Positions 45,911-58,200 of a stretch of DNA of 64,000 nt are shown piece by piece. This stretch comes from Luidia sarsii. Its lineage: Eukaryota; Echinodermata; Asteroidea; Paxillosida; Luidiidae. Position 1 is the stretch's first letter. Each line of letters opens with the position of its first letter. Under the pieces are notes generated by a model, which saw only the letters and a program-made list of their open reading frames with translations, made no database searches and had not been told where the DNA came from. The position numbers and the translations under genes were made by a program. The stretch lies in contig OX465105.1 in the NCBI GenBank assembly GCA_949987565.1, positions 18,713,159-18,777,158 of the forward strand, written 5' to 3'.

Positions 45911-46248
45911 AGCCCCTACACAACATTGGTAAGATTGGAAAAAAAGAAATGTTCACAGATTTACATGAAACTTATACAGTTTAAAGATGGTTATAGTAGA
46001 AACCTCACACTGAAATATTTCTGCCTAAATGTTGTATTTTGGGAGAAAAGAGTAAAAGAAATTGTTTACATCGCACTGAGATCTAAACTATTTTCCGAAA
46101 ATGAAGCGGTCTTCACGATTTTCTCGAGACTCGGTTGGTGGATTGAGCTGAAATTTTCACAGGTGTGCTATTTCATGGATACCGGTATGTTGGATCAGAC
46201 AACGTATGGATGCTTTTCTTTGACCTCGACCAATGTTGTGTGGGGGCT
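45911..46248. mobile_element. TTAA-type MITE, copy 3
   Basis: Same ends as copy 2 and flanked by TTAA at 45907-45910 and 46249-46252. The interior shares acttatacagttt and tttcacaggtgtgctatttc with copy 2. Confidence 0.9.
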
Positions 46249-46675
46249 TTAAGGAGCAAATTAAATGTTGTTATTCTTGCTGAAATGTGTAAAGATGTAA
46301 CTTGTAAGGTGACCAAATGGATCTCTTTATGGCCCAGAATGTAAAAGACAACTTTGAATTTAAGTGCCAAAATTGGAAATATATATGTTTTTTTAAATTG
46401 ATAACCCCTCATACATACATCTGGAATTAGATCCAATTACTCTATTTCATACAATTTGACAGGCGTTAAAATTGATTAAAAGCATGCTAATTGGGGAGGC
46501 ACATTAAGCATGAATGAGGGCTAAATTTCCTTAGTTTCAAGCAATTTTTTGAAACAATTGGTCAGCCAAGTTACATTGAAGTAGGTAAAATTCATGGTAT
46601 CCGTTAATTTAGGAATAAACCTAGCATCAATAATGCATCTCGTTCCCACTTTTGATACACATTGAAAAATTGGCA

Positions 46676-46870
46676 AGGAAAACTTTGGACTGGACCGGGA
46701 TTTGAACCCAAGATCCCTGGATGAACGTGTCAGTGCTCTTCCATCTGAGCTATCCAGCCCTTAGATGGTGACCTTCCCTAATACCTTGTCAACTATAATA
46801 GTCTTTGCCGGGGTTGGGCACCAGTCAGAAGCAATTCAACCATTAACTGCTGCATATCACATACATGAAT
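46676..46870 (-). mobile_element. tRNA-derived SINE copy
   Basis: gactggaccgggatttgaac, ccatctgagctatccagccc, then tttgccggggttgggcacca and attcaaccattaactgc. Confidence 0.75.
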
Positions 46871-47369
46871 TGGTCAATGTTGAGTCTCATAGTCAATATC
46901 TGACAGAGAAAAAAATGGTTGAAATCTGACATTTCAAAACAAGACAAGCCCGGAGATACGACCAAACCATTAAAACATGGCTGCTCAGCTTTCAGATAAA
47001 AAAATCAAGCAGAGCACAATAGGTTGAAATATGACCATTGACACGATGCATAATATGCTATAGCTTGGGAAACTCAAATACAATCAAGGAGGCTTGGCAT
47101 TTAGATCGTAGAAGGACTAATATACAAGGATTCCTGCAGTTGTTAAGTTTGGTCATGAAGTCATTTGTGACATTTTTGTATTACCGATACTCCACAGTCC
47201 ACATTTTTCAAAAAGGCGCTTTTTGACGCATAGCATTCAGAAATTGTCTTATACATGTAGTCCATTTCATTGGCTGAGTCGATATTCAAAAAATTACTAC
47301 ACTTTGGGGTCATGGGTGAATCTTATGTCTAAGATTAAAGTTTAACAACTTGAGATTAGATAAGATTAG

Positions 47370-47545
47370 ATAAGGTTTGCATGGTGGAAGGTTTGTGGTG
47401 ACACAATGTATATCATCTCATGTGAGAAGGAGTGTGGCTGTGAAAGGAGCCGGTAACTCAACGTTTCGGGCAGTGCGTACTCTGCCCATCGTCAGACGAC
47501 TGCTGGATTCCAACTACCGAATCCTCGGTATGAGATTAGAACTGA
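47370..47545 (-). mobile_element. Hammerhead-like element with intact-looking core
   Basis: aaggtttgtggtgacacaat and gtgaaaggagccggtaactc precede the core. On the minus strand ctgacga (47495-47489), helix gggcag/ctgccc and gaaacgtt are present. Confidence 0.8.
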
Positions 47546-48011
47546 AATTTGAAATTTGCTCACCACAAACGGCACTGTCTCTGTATATATATATATACAC
47601 ACATCCAATATTTTACAAGTACGCTTTAACGACCCAGACAACAGTGGGGCATGTCTCCAAAAGTTGCCGTTCTGCTAGCACCATGCAACCCTCTTATTTC
47701 CATGACAACATGAAAAAATTTGATTGAATAAAGTCCAATTATTGGGCAATTGTTTAGAAATATTAATCTTTGGCCTTTGGTCTTAAACCTGTCTGAGACA
47801 TTCACTACGCAAAGCTTTGTATGATCTTTCAAAATATTCTGTCATTGAATGATCAATTGGTTATTCACAGAACTGTGCCACCATCAATCAGATAATGCTG
47901 ATGTTTTTTACAGAGTGTCCATATTATATTACAATTTCAAATAAAAAAATGAAACAAAGTTTGACTCATTTGTCATACAAATCAGAAAATAGAACACTTA
48001 AAATTATGTAT

Positions 48012-48200
48012 ATAGGAAGGTTTGCGGTGACACCATGTATAAAGTCTCTTTAAGGAAGAGGTGTGGTTCTGAAAACGTTTCTCCTGATGATGGCCAGAGC
48101 ATACTGGTCGAAACGTCGAGGTACCACTCAGGTTCTTTTTGGAACCACACCTCTTCCTTTAAGAGACTTTAGACATGGTGTCACCGCAAACCTTCCTATA
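48012..48200. mobile_element. Palindromic hammerhead-like element, best copy
   Basis: Inverted arms tataggaaggtttgcggtga ... tcaccgcaaaccttcctata enclose aggaagaggtgtggttctga and its inverse. At the apex (48080-48121) lies a hammerhead-like core: ctgatga 48084-48090, helix ggccag/ctggtc, gaaacgtc 48110-48117. Confidence 0.9.
48084..48117 (+). ncRNA. Hammerhead-ribozyme-like motif
   Basis: CUGAUGA 48084-48090, stem II ggccag 48092-48097 with ctggtc 48104-48109, GAA 48110-48112, two-base stem III AC/GU and cleavage-type C at 48117. Stem I can form four pairs (48080-48083 with 48118-48121). One unpaired base (48091) between CUGAUGA and stem II departs from the consensus. Activity is not shown. 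Confidence 0.5.
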
Positions 48201-48631
48201 TTGATTAACCCACCATGCAAAGCCTTAAGTCTTATTTAGAATTATATATGTTAATGTATTTGCCTTCTAGGCATAAAAATAAATGGATCTATTTTGTGAT
48301 TTGTTTGTACCCTCACCCCCCCCCAAAAAAAAAAAGACTGTCAAGACTGTGCAAAGAGCTGGCAAAATTGCAAAGCAGTTTCCATGGTTGTGATGAGTAA
48401 ACCTGGGCATGATGCAATGACTCTTACAGCAAAGTGTTAATAATTATAAGAACAATAAATTATTCAAGGATGGATTTGACTACACAGAAAGTCCAAATTT
48501 AATAGAATGATGAGCAAGGTTTGTTTTCAGGCAGGTGATATTCATCCGGCAACGGCATCCTTCCCGCAAATGCTATTCTGCCGGCCCCTTAGTCCGATTG
48601 GCCAATTGTCATTACATCATGTTTATGAATA

Positions 48632-48765
48632 TAGGATGGTTTGCGGTGAGACCATGTATCAGGTCTCTTAAAGGATGAGGTTTGGTTCTGAAAAGAACCT
48701 GAGTGGTAACTCAACGTTTCGACCAGTATACTCTGGCCTTTATCATGTTCAAGTCTTATTTATCA
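48632..48765 (-). mobile_element. Hammerhead-like element, degraded half copy
   Basis: ggatggtttgcggtgagacc, gatgaggtttggttctgaaa, aacgtttcgaccagtatact, then ctggcctttatcatg where the CUGANGA box has decayed. Confidence 0.7.
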
Positions 48766-48937
48766 TGTTTATGCATTTTCATTACTCTGACGTTTGCCAA
48801 TCAGAGTAAAGAGTGTTCATGAATATGCATAGCATCAGCAGGAACGACCTCCAGGAAGAATGCCATTGCTGGTTGAATGTACACTTCCTTGGTGGCAATA
48901 TATTTTGGGGTGTTTTTGGGGGGGGGTTGGAGTCGGG

Positions 48938-49254
48938 TCAGAGTCGGACGTACCTCCCACTCCCCACGGTCCTTCCAAGGATGACGCTGGTCTTGCTGTC
49001 CTCCAAGGAGTCGGGCGCGGCTCCCTGCACCTGGGCGGGCACCAGCGTCACGTTGCCCTCCCGCGGCTTGCCCTGGAGGCTCATGGGAAGGTCGGCCACG
49101 TCCGAGATCTTGATGGGGCTGAGGGTGGCCAGCGTCGTCATGGTGACGCCGCCGGAGACGTTGACGGGGATGGCGACCTCCTGGGGCAGGTGCGGGGAGG
49201 GGTGCTGGTGGTGAGGCGGGAGGTTCAGCTGGATCTCCTTGGGCTGGGTCATCA
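48938..49254 (-). CDS. HNF1: HNF1 last visible coding exon
   Basis: Encodes [40 protein letters not shown] and ends [16 protein letters not shown] at TGA 48938. A strong donor-like AG|GTACGT at 48954/48953 would cut off the last few codons and lead to another exon; none was recognised downstream, so the true C-terminus is uncertain. Confidence 0.7.
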
Positions 49255-52200
49255 CTGAGGAGGGGACAAAGGATAACGCATCATCATCCTCGGTGTTCCC
49301 GTGCCGACTTGGTCCCCCCCCCCATCCTCTCCCCAGGACTGGATCAGGACTTGAACCCGAGACCTCTTGTTTTGTGTACCAGTGCTCTTTCCATCTGAGC
49401 TATCCAGCCCTTAGTTGGTGGCCTTCCCAACTAGTCAGCTAGTCTTGGCCGGGATGGGGGCGCCAGCCAGAAGCATTTATTTACCAGTATCTGCCGCACA
49501 TGAATTTGTGACACGAATCCTGGCAATGCTTTTTGCCTCCTCTCACCCATACACTCTGTCTCTCCCAAGTCCCAAGGTGTAGAGCAAAGAGGTATCAGAA
49601 CAGCTTCTTCCCACGTTCTGATTCTGGCATTCCCTTCCTTGTTCATGTTTCCCACCTGCGTGTGATCTTGCCCATTTTAGAAGGAATGTCAATGGTGGCT
49701 TGTCCTAAATAGTCAACTAGTCTTTGGGATGGGGGCGCCAGTCAGTCATTCAACAACTATTAACTGCCATATATCTCTAGGGATCGCGCCCCCACTTTCA
49801 TTCAGATGAAAAACAACAAATTATCGTAAACCTGGTTACAGCAGCTCAGGTACCAGCGCTGGTACTAAAAGCCAGTGTTTAAAATTTAATAGGCAAATAA
49901 AGGAAAAACTGACAGGGAACAATTTTAAAAGATTTAAAAAAAATGACATTCATTGGTTTATTGTCTCTGACTGACCCCAGCAAAGACTAGTTGGCTAAGT
50001 TTTTGAGTGCTCGTACTCAGTTCCAAGGGCAGCAGATCTTTGTCTACGAACCTTGACTGAGCTGCTGCAGGAAACTTGGCTCAATCAGGTTCTGCAGCTG
50101 TTGAATCTGTGCCATCTGTTGCTGTTGCTGCTGTTGCTGCTGGTGCTGTTGATGCTGTTGCTGTTGCTGCTGTTGCTGCTGTTGCTGCTGCTGTTGTTGC
50201 TGCCCCTGCTGTTGCTGCTGTTGCTGTTGTGATCGTCGTTGCGCGGCTTGTCTCGAGGCCACGGTGTAGTGCGGAGGGTGGTGCTCGGAGGGCGTGGTGG
50301 AATTGAGTGTGCACAGACGCTGTATGCTGATTGGTGGAGTGTGGGGTGGGATCACGGCAGCTGATGGACAAATGAGAAATGAGCCTCATTTAAATACGAC
50401 ACAAACCAACACAGAAGAACGATCACCATCCTAATCTTGGATCGCCTCTTGTAGCGACTTTTCATTTTGAGTTGGTGGGCCTGATGTTTGGATCCTAGGA
50501 CCTTTCTCAAAGGCAGAGGGCCTGATGTTTGGATCCTAGCAGGACCTTTCTCAAAGGCAGAGGGCCTGATGTTTGGGATCCTAGCAGGACCTTTCTCAAA
50601 GGCAGAGGGCCTGACGTTTGGATCCTAGCAGGACCTTTCTCAAAGGCAGAGGGCCTGATGTTTGGATCCTAGCAGGACCTTTCTCAAAGGCAGAGGGCCT
50701 GATGTTTGGATCCTAGCAGGACCTTTCTCAAAGGCAGAGGGCCTGATGTTTGGATCCTAGCAGGACCTTTCTCAAAGGCAGAGGGCCTGATGTTTGGGAT
50801 CCTAGCAGAACCTTTCTCAAAGGCAGTCAGTTTCGTTTGTTTGGTTGGAACAGGATGATAACAGTGGGAACCTTCATCTTTCTGTTGGCTCGTGGGTCGT
50901 TGTTTTTCCCAAACAGTTGCTGAGACTATTTCCAATGACTCACCTGCGTTTTGTCCTTGAGATCCCTGTAACATTTGCACCATTTGCGACGGCTGTCTTG
51001 TATGTGAGTGCACGACTTGTTGCTGCTGCTGTTGCTGTTGTTGTTGTTGCTGCTGCTGCTGTTGTTGCTGTTGTTGCTGCTGTTGTTGCTGCTGCTGTGG
51101 ATGGCTCTGCTGCATGGTGTATACCATCCCTTGCAGGCTAAGACGCGATGCAGACTGGTTGTAGTGGGCCACGGAGGACAGTGAACTCACCGGAGGAAGT
51201 TTAGTTGATGTTGCCATGGTAACCTGTGAACCAGTGAGGTTTTGGATTGAATCAGTACCTCCAATAGGGATGTAGGCTCATGCCTTGCTTCAGACTAGCC
51301 ACCCCCTGCCAGTTCTATTTGTCTGCCTTGGCTGACAGTCTATACCACCAATAGTGATGGAGGCTCATGCCTTGCCTCAGACTAGTCACCCCCTGCCAGT
51401 TCTATTTGTCTGCCTTGGCTGACAGTCTTTACCACCAATAGTGATGGAGGCTCATGCCTTGCCTCAGACTAGTCACCCCTCCTAGTTCTATCTGTCAGCC
51501 TTAGCTGGCAGTCTACCACCAATAGGGATGGAGGCCTATGTCTTGCTTCAGACTAGTCACCCCTGCCAGTTGTATTTGTCAGCATTGGCTGGCAGTCTAC
51601 CACCAATAGGGATGGAGGCTGATGCCTTGCTTCAGACTAATCACCCATCCCCGTTCTATTTGTCAGCATTGGCTGGCAGTCTACCACCAATGTGGATGGA
51701 GGCTCATGACTTGATTCAGACTAATCACCCCTCCCAGTTCTATTTGTCAGCATTGGCTAGCAGTCTACCACCAATAGGGATGGAGGCTCATGCCTTGCTT
51801 CAGACTAGTCACCCCTCCCAGTCTATCTGTCAGCCTTGGCTGGCAGTCTACCACCAACAGGGACGGAGGCCTATGCCTTGCTTCAGACTAGTCACCCCTC
51901 CCAGTTCTATTTGTCAGTCTTGGCTGGCAGTCTACCATCGATAGGGATGGAGGCTGATGCCCTGCTTCAGACTAATCACCCATCCCAGTTCTATTTGTCA
52001 GCATTGGCTGGCAGTCTACCACCAATGTGGATGGAGGCTCATGCCTTGCTTCAGACTAGTCACCCCCTCCAGCCTTGGCTGCCCAGTCTCTCACCATGTG
52101 TGCTGGGTGTGTTGATGCACTGGTCGTCTTGATGCTGCTCTGCTGCTGTGCCATGCTGTAGATGGCGTGCTGCAGCTGGCTGGAGTCCAGGGCGGACATG

Positions 52201-55200
52201 GAGGTGACCGCGCATCCGCCCATGACTAGTCCGTGCTGACCGTTGTGCTGGATGACCGACGCCGTGCCCCCTGACCCCGCACTGGTGTTTGCCATGACAA
52301 CATCTGGACTACTGCCATCATCCAAACTCCCTGGTGGAAGAATAGTTTAAAAAAAGATCAACTCAAACTAGTTTACCAGAATAGTTATCATAACTTGAAA
52401 ACTATTCTGGTAAATCCGGTTTTGGTTCAATCATTTCCATTCCTATTACTGCTGTTACACCTGGATCATTAATTAATTAACTGGTTTGTGAATTGGTATG
52501 GGGATCAATTCCAACAGTGTAACCATTCTATCTTGGTTTGACTGAACCAGTTTGACTGTTTAACCTCTTTAATAAAACCGGTTTATCTATCATTTGATTT
52601 AAATTATTTTTTAGCATTTATCCATTTTTATGAAACCAGTTTACCATTAAATCATTTTAATTGAGCCAGTTCAACCGTTTAACCATTTGGATCAAACCAG
52701 TTTCATCATTAAACTAGTTTGTCCATGAAACCATTTTAAGTAAACCAGCTTTACCATTAAACAATTCTAAATAAACCAGCTTTACCATGAAACCATTTTA
52801 AGCAAAGCAGCTTGACCATTAAGCCAGGTTGACCATTAAACCATTTAAAGTAAACTAGCTTGACCATTAAACAATTTTAAGTAGACCAGCTTTACCATTA
52901 AACTTTTTTAAGTAGACCAGCTTTACCATTAAACTATTTTAAGTAAACCAGCTTGACCATTAAACCATTTTAAGTAAACAAGCTTGACCATTAAACCATT
53001 TTAAGTAAACCAGCTTGACCATTACACCCTGTTAACTAAACCAGTTTGACAGTTTGTTAACTAAACCAGTTTGACATTAAACCATTTAAAACAAACCATT
53101 TCACCATTAAACCCTGTTAACTAAACCAGTTTGACAGTTTGTTAACTAAACCAGTTTGACATTAAACCATTTAAAACAAACCATTTCACCATTTAACCTA
53201 ATTTGATAAACCCGATTTCCCGCTTTAGTTGTCCTACCTGGTATCGTGTACTGTATTCCCTGTGCGTCCAGTGCTAGTTTGTTCTTAAACGCTTCCTCTT
53301 TCCTCCTGTTTGCAAACCAGTTGTAGACTCGGACCTCTGTCACTAGATTTGTTCCTAGTCCGCTGACCTGAGTAGGTGACACACCCCTCTGCATGCACTC
53401 CGCCCTGAAACCAACAGGAGGGACTTTGACAAATTCAAATGTGAAAAGATGTTCCAATTGAATGAAAGAATCGTGGTATCCGGTATCTGTTGCAGAGAAC
53501 CGAGGCTATTTTATTTGTAAAATTTATGGATGAGCCTAACAGTAACAAAAGTTTCATTTTGCTACTGGAGAATTGTGCTCACAACTTGAATGATTCAAAC
53601 AAAGAAAGGAAAAACTGGCTGGGAACTTTTTGGGTTTAAAAAATGCTTCTGACTGGCTCCCCCGTGCAGGCTAAGACTAGTTGACTATTTTGAGAAGGCC
53701 ACCATCTAAGGGTTGGATAGATGCATGGATATAGTCGCGGTCCATTCCAAGTTTTCTTTGCCATTTTCCAAGACTTAAACAATTCTCAGCATTCATTTTA
53801 ATTGGTCAGTTTTGTTCTTTCTTAAATGATACAAGAATAACTATCCGCTCTGGATAGTTTCTACAACGATCAAAACATTACACCATGAAACGTCCCAAAT
53901 ACTCCCAAAAGCCATCAAATATTGATCATCAAGTCTGCGTGTGTGCCATTTTGGAATCTTTTCCAGTGCTTCCTTTCACATCATTTGTTGTTCTGATGCT
54001 GTTGTTCTGATGCTGTTTTGAGAAATGGTGTCAGTGAATAGGAGAACTCGTAATCAAAGATGTAAACAAATTATGTGGGGTTAAGGGGAATCATTTTTTT
54101 TTTCAATAAGGGTTTGCCCTACTCTTTGGGTAGTTAGTGTTATGGGCTCAGTGATTTGCACGATTTGCCTGCTGAAAAAATGTATAGGCAGCTCGGGCGG
54201 GCTCCGAAATTGTTAGGAAAAGGCTGAGTCAAAGCATGGAGGTCAAAGACAGTGATTGTGGGTGAAGGATGCCTAACAGATCAGAGGTGAAAGGTGAAAG
54301 AGGGTGTAGAGAACAGTTGACTTGAGGTCATTCTAACTTCGCCCAAGAGTGTGGCCTCAGCGATTTCCTATTGTTTACACCCATATAGTCTACAACCCCT
54401 TCTTTATTGCACCGGTACACCACTCGGATACGGCCGGCGAGCGGCCCGCCGCTTGTTGTGGTTTATGTTACTCTTCAGACTCCACTTGTTATTGCGAGGG
54501 ATAAGCCAGTAAGCACACATCTTCCATCGAGTCTGCAAACAGATTTACCGGTCGGCCCTTTACACAACGCACAATTGAAGGAAAAACCCGGCGATCCCGA
54601 CCCTTACTATGATATGTGTGTCTTAGGTATTGCAAATTAAACACATGCGTGAAAGGCCGACCTTTATTTCGTCAGCTGAAGCGTGTAGACTCATACTTTA
54701 CCCATTTCAAAAGAATTGAGTTCCTTTTTTAAACTTCGGTTTAAAAATGAAATTGTGTGTGCACAGTGGTATACCACTTCCTCTCGTTGGTGACCTTGTA
54801 GATTTGACTTCTTAGAACAAACAATGATGGAGACGGAGAGAAATTGAGATGCAAGCTTCCCTCGACCATTCTGTTTGCTAACATGTGATTTTTATTTCTA
54901 CAATTGCCTTTTTATGACTGTTTGTCTGTCCCCTGATTTTGGAGACGGAGTGAGAGTTGGGATGGGATGGGGAGTGGGCAGTTAACCACAATTCGCCGTA
55001 TAGACTCCTCCATCTTTGTCGAAAAAAAATTTAGTCAATCTCCCAATATAACCCCAAAAATCCAGCCACAGGCTGTCTCCAAAAGGGTCTAACTCTTTGT
55101 CAAAAACTGTGGGCCGATGGTCTAAACCGTCATATAGCTTTGTAGTCTAAAAGCATATCTTCGTGAGATACGGCCTACACAATGGCGTGAGCACCGGAGC

Positions 55201-58200
55201 CACCACAGATGGCGTTTTGTTTCAAGCCAGAAAGACAAGGTGTCCCATGACAGAAAAATAAACAAAAAAGAAAAGAAAAAAAGAAGATAAAAATGCGAAT
55301 ACGGTTTTCTCGACCTCCGATGATAATTTCGTTTCGGTCGTGGTCAGTGATATCGCCGAAAATCCCAAACAAAGAAAGCCCCACAGAGATAGAAAACAAT
55401 TGTATCAAGTAAAAGAACCCGTTATACCACGGAACTATAATAGTTATACCGTCGAATTGTATTGTTGTCTATTTGATACTTTTCTTCCATTTCCACCATT
55501 TTTCCAAATAAATTCATTACAAAATAGTCGCACCCCAAAAGCACTGCAAAATGCTTACTGACTAAAATGACTAAAAATGCAAAAAATGTAGCGGACAATG
55601 ATGTTTCGATTTTTCTAGCAGGATTTTTCTCAAAGGCAGAATAATTTCGATATTCGGGTTTGCAACTCACATGCTACGTGCATCTTGGAGTATTTTTTGT
55701 TTGATTTTTGTTATATCAACAATAATTCAGTTTTCCCCTTTTGTGTCCGATAGTAGGCAAACAACCGGTTGTTTTTTGGGGTCTATCTACTTCGCCTAGT
55801 AGCCGGCATGTATGCACTGCAAATCCGACTTCACAATGCTTTCAGCATCCACGTTTGTTACGGCGAGGTTTGCCTTTTTTTCTTTTCTTTTGGAGGGCAG
55901 GACTGTAGGGGAATTATGAGTCAACACGAAGGGTCATAGTCCAATCATATTTGAACAGGTTATCTGCCAACCCCGCCCGTAATGGCACGAAGGGAGTATA
56001 GGGGTGATGTGGACCTTCATTGTCATGATTGTCAGACACATTGCACGGTGCAGGGTGTGTGGGTGGGTGGGTTTTTTTTCGGGAACGGCGCCGGGGGAAA
56101 AAAAGTACAGATGTGTAAGAGAGGTTTAGTCACGACTAAACAATGCATCATGTCGGTGTAATTATCACGAGAGCATTTCGGTGCGAGCTTGCAATTTCGG
56201 GGGATCTAGGCCTATACTCTCGCTGGAGCACCATGGCAAAAAAAGAAGGAAATTCTATCAGACACAAAAATGGGTTGATGTCATCAATAAATCATTGGTT
56301 ATGAATTGGCTTACACGTATGAGGAAACTGAATGGTTGTAAGTTTGGTTTTGAAATGGATTTAGGAATTGTTAGTGCGACATTTTGTTAGGTTTCATGAG
56401 TGTTTCAGTCAAGCGATTCAAAGATTCCTCGAACTGGATTCTTCAAGGGAATAAACAACAAACGAATGTCCGATGTATTCATTTTCAAAAGTTTGCAACA
56501 GAATGATTCCCAAACCCACACTGTTAACAATTTCCACAATATGCAATTGATATACGCATTTGAATAAAAAAAATAACCTATTAGGCTAAACACTGCCTTG
56601 GAGAAAGGACGATCCAGTCTGGTTTTCCTTACCCCTTTTTTGGTTGGAATTGGTGAATACTTCCTAGATTGTTTTTCGTTACCTTCATCGAAGTATAATG
56701 TCTCAACAAGGAATGTTTCATTTTAATCCAATGCCACTCTTTGCAGAACCTTTCTGAAAGGCTTCTGGTCCTAGGATCAACACTTCAGTCCCTCGTAAAT
56801 GTTGAGTCAAAATGATCATTTTAATCATGTACCCTCCGATTTAGTCATTAGACATTCCAAATTTGAGAAATTACTTATTTATCTGGAAGTTTCTCATCAT
56901 GGTATCAGACATGCTGTGAAATTTTAGCACTCGAAAATCTGCCGTTTTTCGAGTAAATCAAAAATTTGTTGAATTTCCAACGATCGCTCCACGGATTGAT
57001 CATTGGAAGAAATAGCTCCTTTTACAAATACCGCCCTCTATGTCTAAGAACCCATTTAATTTCGTTTCCACGGTTTCTCTCTTGATTGAGTTTGACAATG
57101 TAAGGACGCAGTTCTTTGACCATCGCAAAATGATGTAGCCTATAACCTTCCTTTAAGGGCCGCCGCACACGAGAGCTATCTGCTGAGCAAAAAGTCTCTC
57201 GTGGCCGTTAGTTCAGCACGTAGCTCACCGTATGCGCTGAATTTTTGGTGAGATTTCTGCCTCAAGAGGCCGTGAGACCGTTGTCTGTCCCGTGAAATTT
57301 TGGCAACCACGCGAATAGGGCGTGCGCTTTCATTGGCCAGTTGCTATGTTTTTTTTGCTCACCACGTAGCTCAAGTGGCCGCACACGATGAGTTTTCATC
57401 CACGAGAGGCGAAAAAAATCAAACAGGATAGATATTGGTCTCACGGCCTCTTGAGGCAGAAATCTCACCAAACGTTCAGCGCACACGAGAGCTACGTGCT
57501 CAGCTAACGACCTCGAGAGAGTTTTTGCTCAGCTGATAGCTCTCGTGTGCGGCGGCCTTATTAACCCGATAAGCCATTTTCGTTTGGATGGCTGCAAGAA
57601 AAGAAGGCAGTGGAAACTGGTTACTCACGCGTTGCACTGCACCACGAGGTTCTCACGATCCTCCTTGCTAGGGTTGCGATTCTGCTGGTAAGCGTCGTAG
57701 AGGATCCTCTGCGAGGCAGGCCCCCACTTGAAGCGATTCCTTCGCATCTTCTTGCACCTCGACTCGCTCGAGTCCTCGCTTAAGATTGATTTCTCGGGCT
57801 GGGTGAATTCTGGGCGAAAATTGGGCGGGAAAGGGTTTGTGGGTTGGTTGGATGGCTCGCTATTGGTTCAATGTTTAGCTGAGAGGTTGGTACAGGGTTT
57901 TTTATTGCTAGGTTACAAAGTTTTCTATTGGTAACTTGGTACAAGGTTTTCTATTGGTAGATTGGTACAAGGTTCTCTATTGGTAAGTTTGAACAGGGTT
58001 TTCTTTTGGTAGGTTGGTACAAGGTTTTCTATTGGTAGTTTGGTACGAGGTTTTCTATTGGTAGGCTGATACAAGGTTTTCTATTGGTAGGCTGATACAA
58101 GGTTTTCTATTGGTAGATTGGCTCAAGGATTGTATATTTCTGTACGGGTAGAAGGCTCACTTTTGGTTGATTACTGGCACAAAATCTACTGTAGTAAGTA

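Larger units (their letters stand above)
41942..48937. other. Intergenic region between convergent CUSTOS and HNF1
   Basis: No gene seen. SINE copies at 42505-42640, 43790-43990 and 46676-46870; hammerhead-like fragment at 42625-42665; TTAA MITEs at 44011-44373 and 45911-46248; palindromic elements at 45340-45460, 47370-47545, 48012-48200 and 48632-48765. An AATAAA at 43265-43270 is a possible but unproven CUSTOS poly(A) signal. Confidence 0.65.
53405..57628 (-). other. HNF1 intron of 4.2 kb
   Basis: Contains a reverse SINE copy (53590-53770), hammerhead-like fragments (55590-55645 and 56750-56800) and a 406-bp palindromic MITE (57155-57560). No coding exon seen on either strand. Confidence 0.7.

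Noticed and set aside
49325..49420. Functional tRNA gene
   Set aside because: The cloverleaf is mutated in the anticodon loop and embedded in a repeated SINE with many diverged copies.
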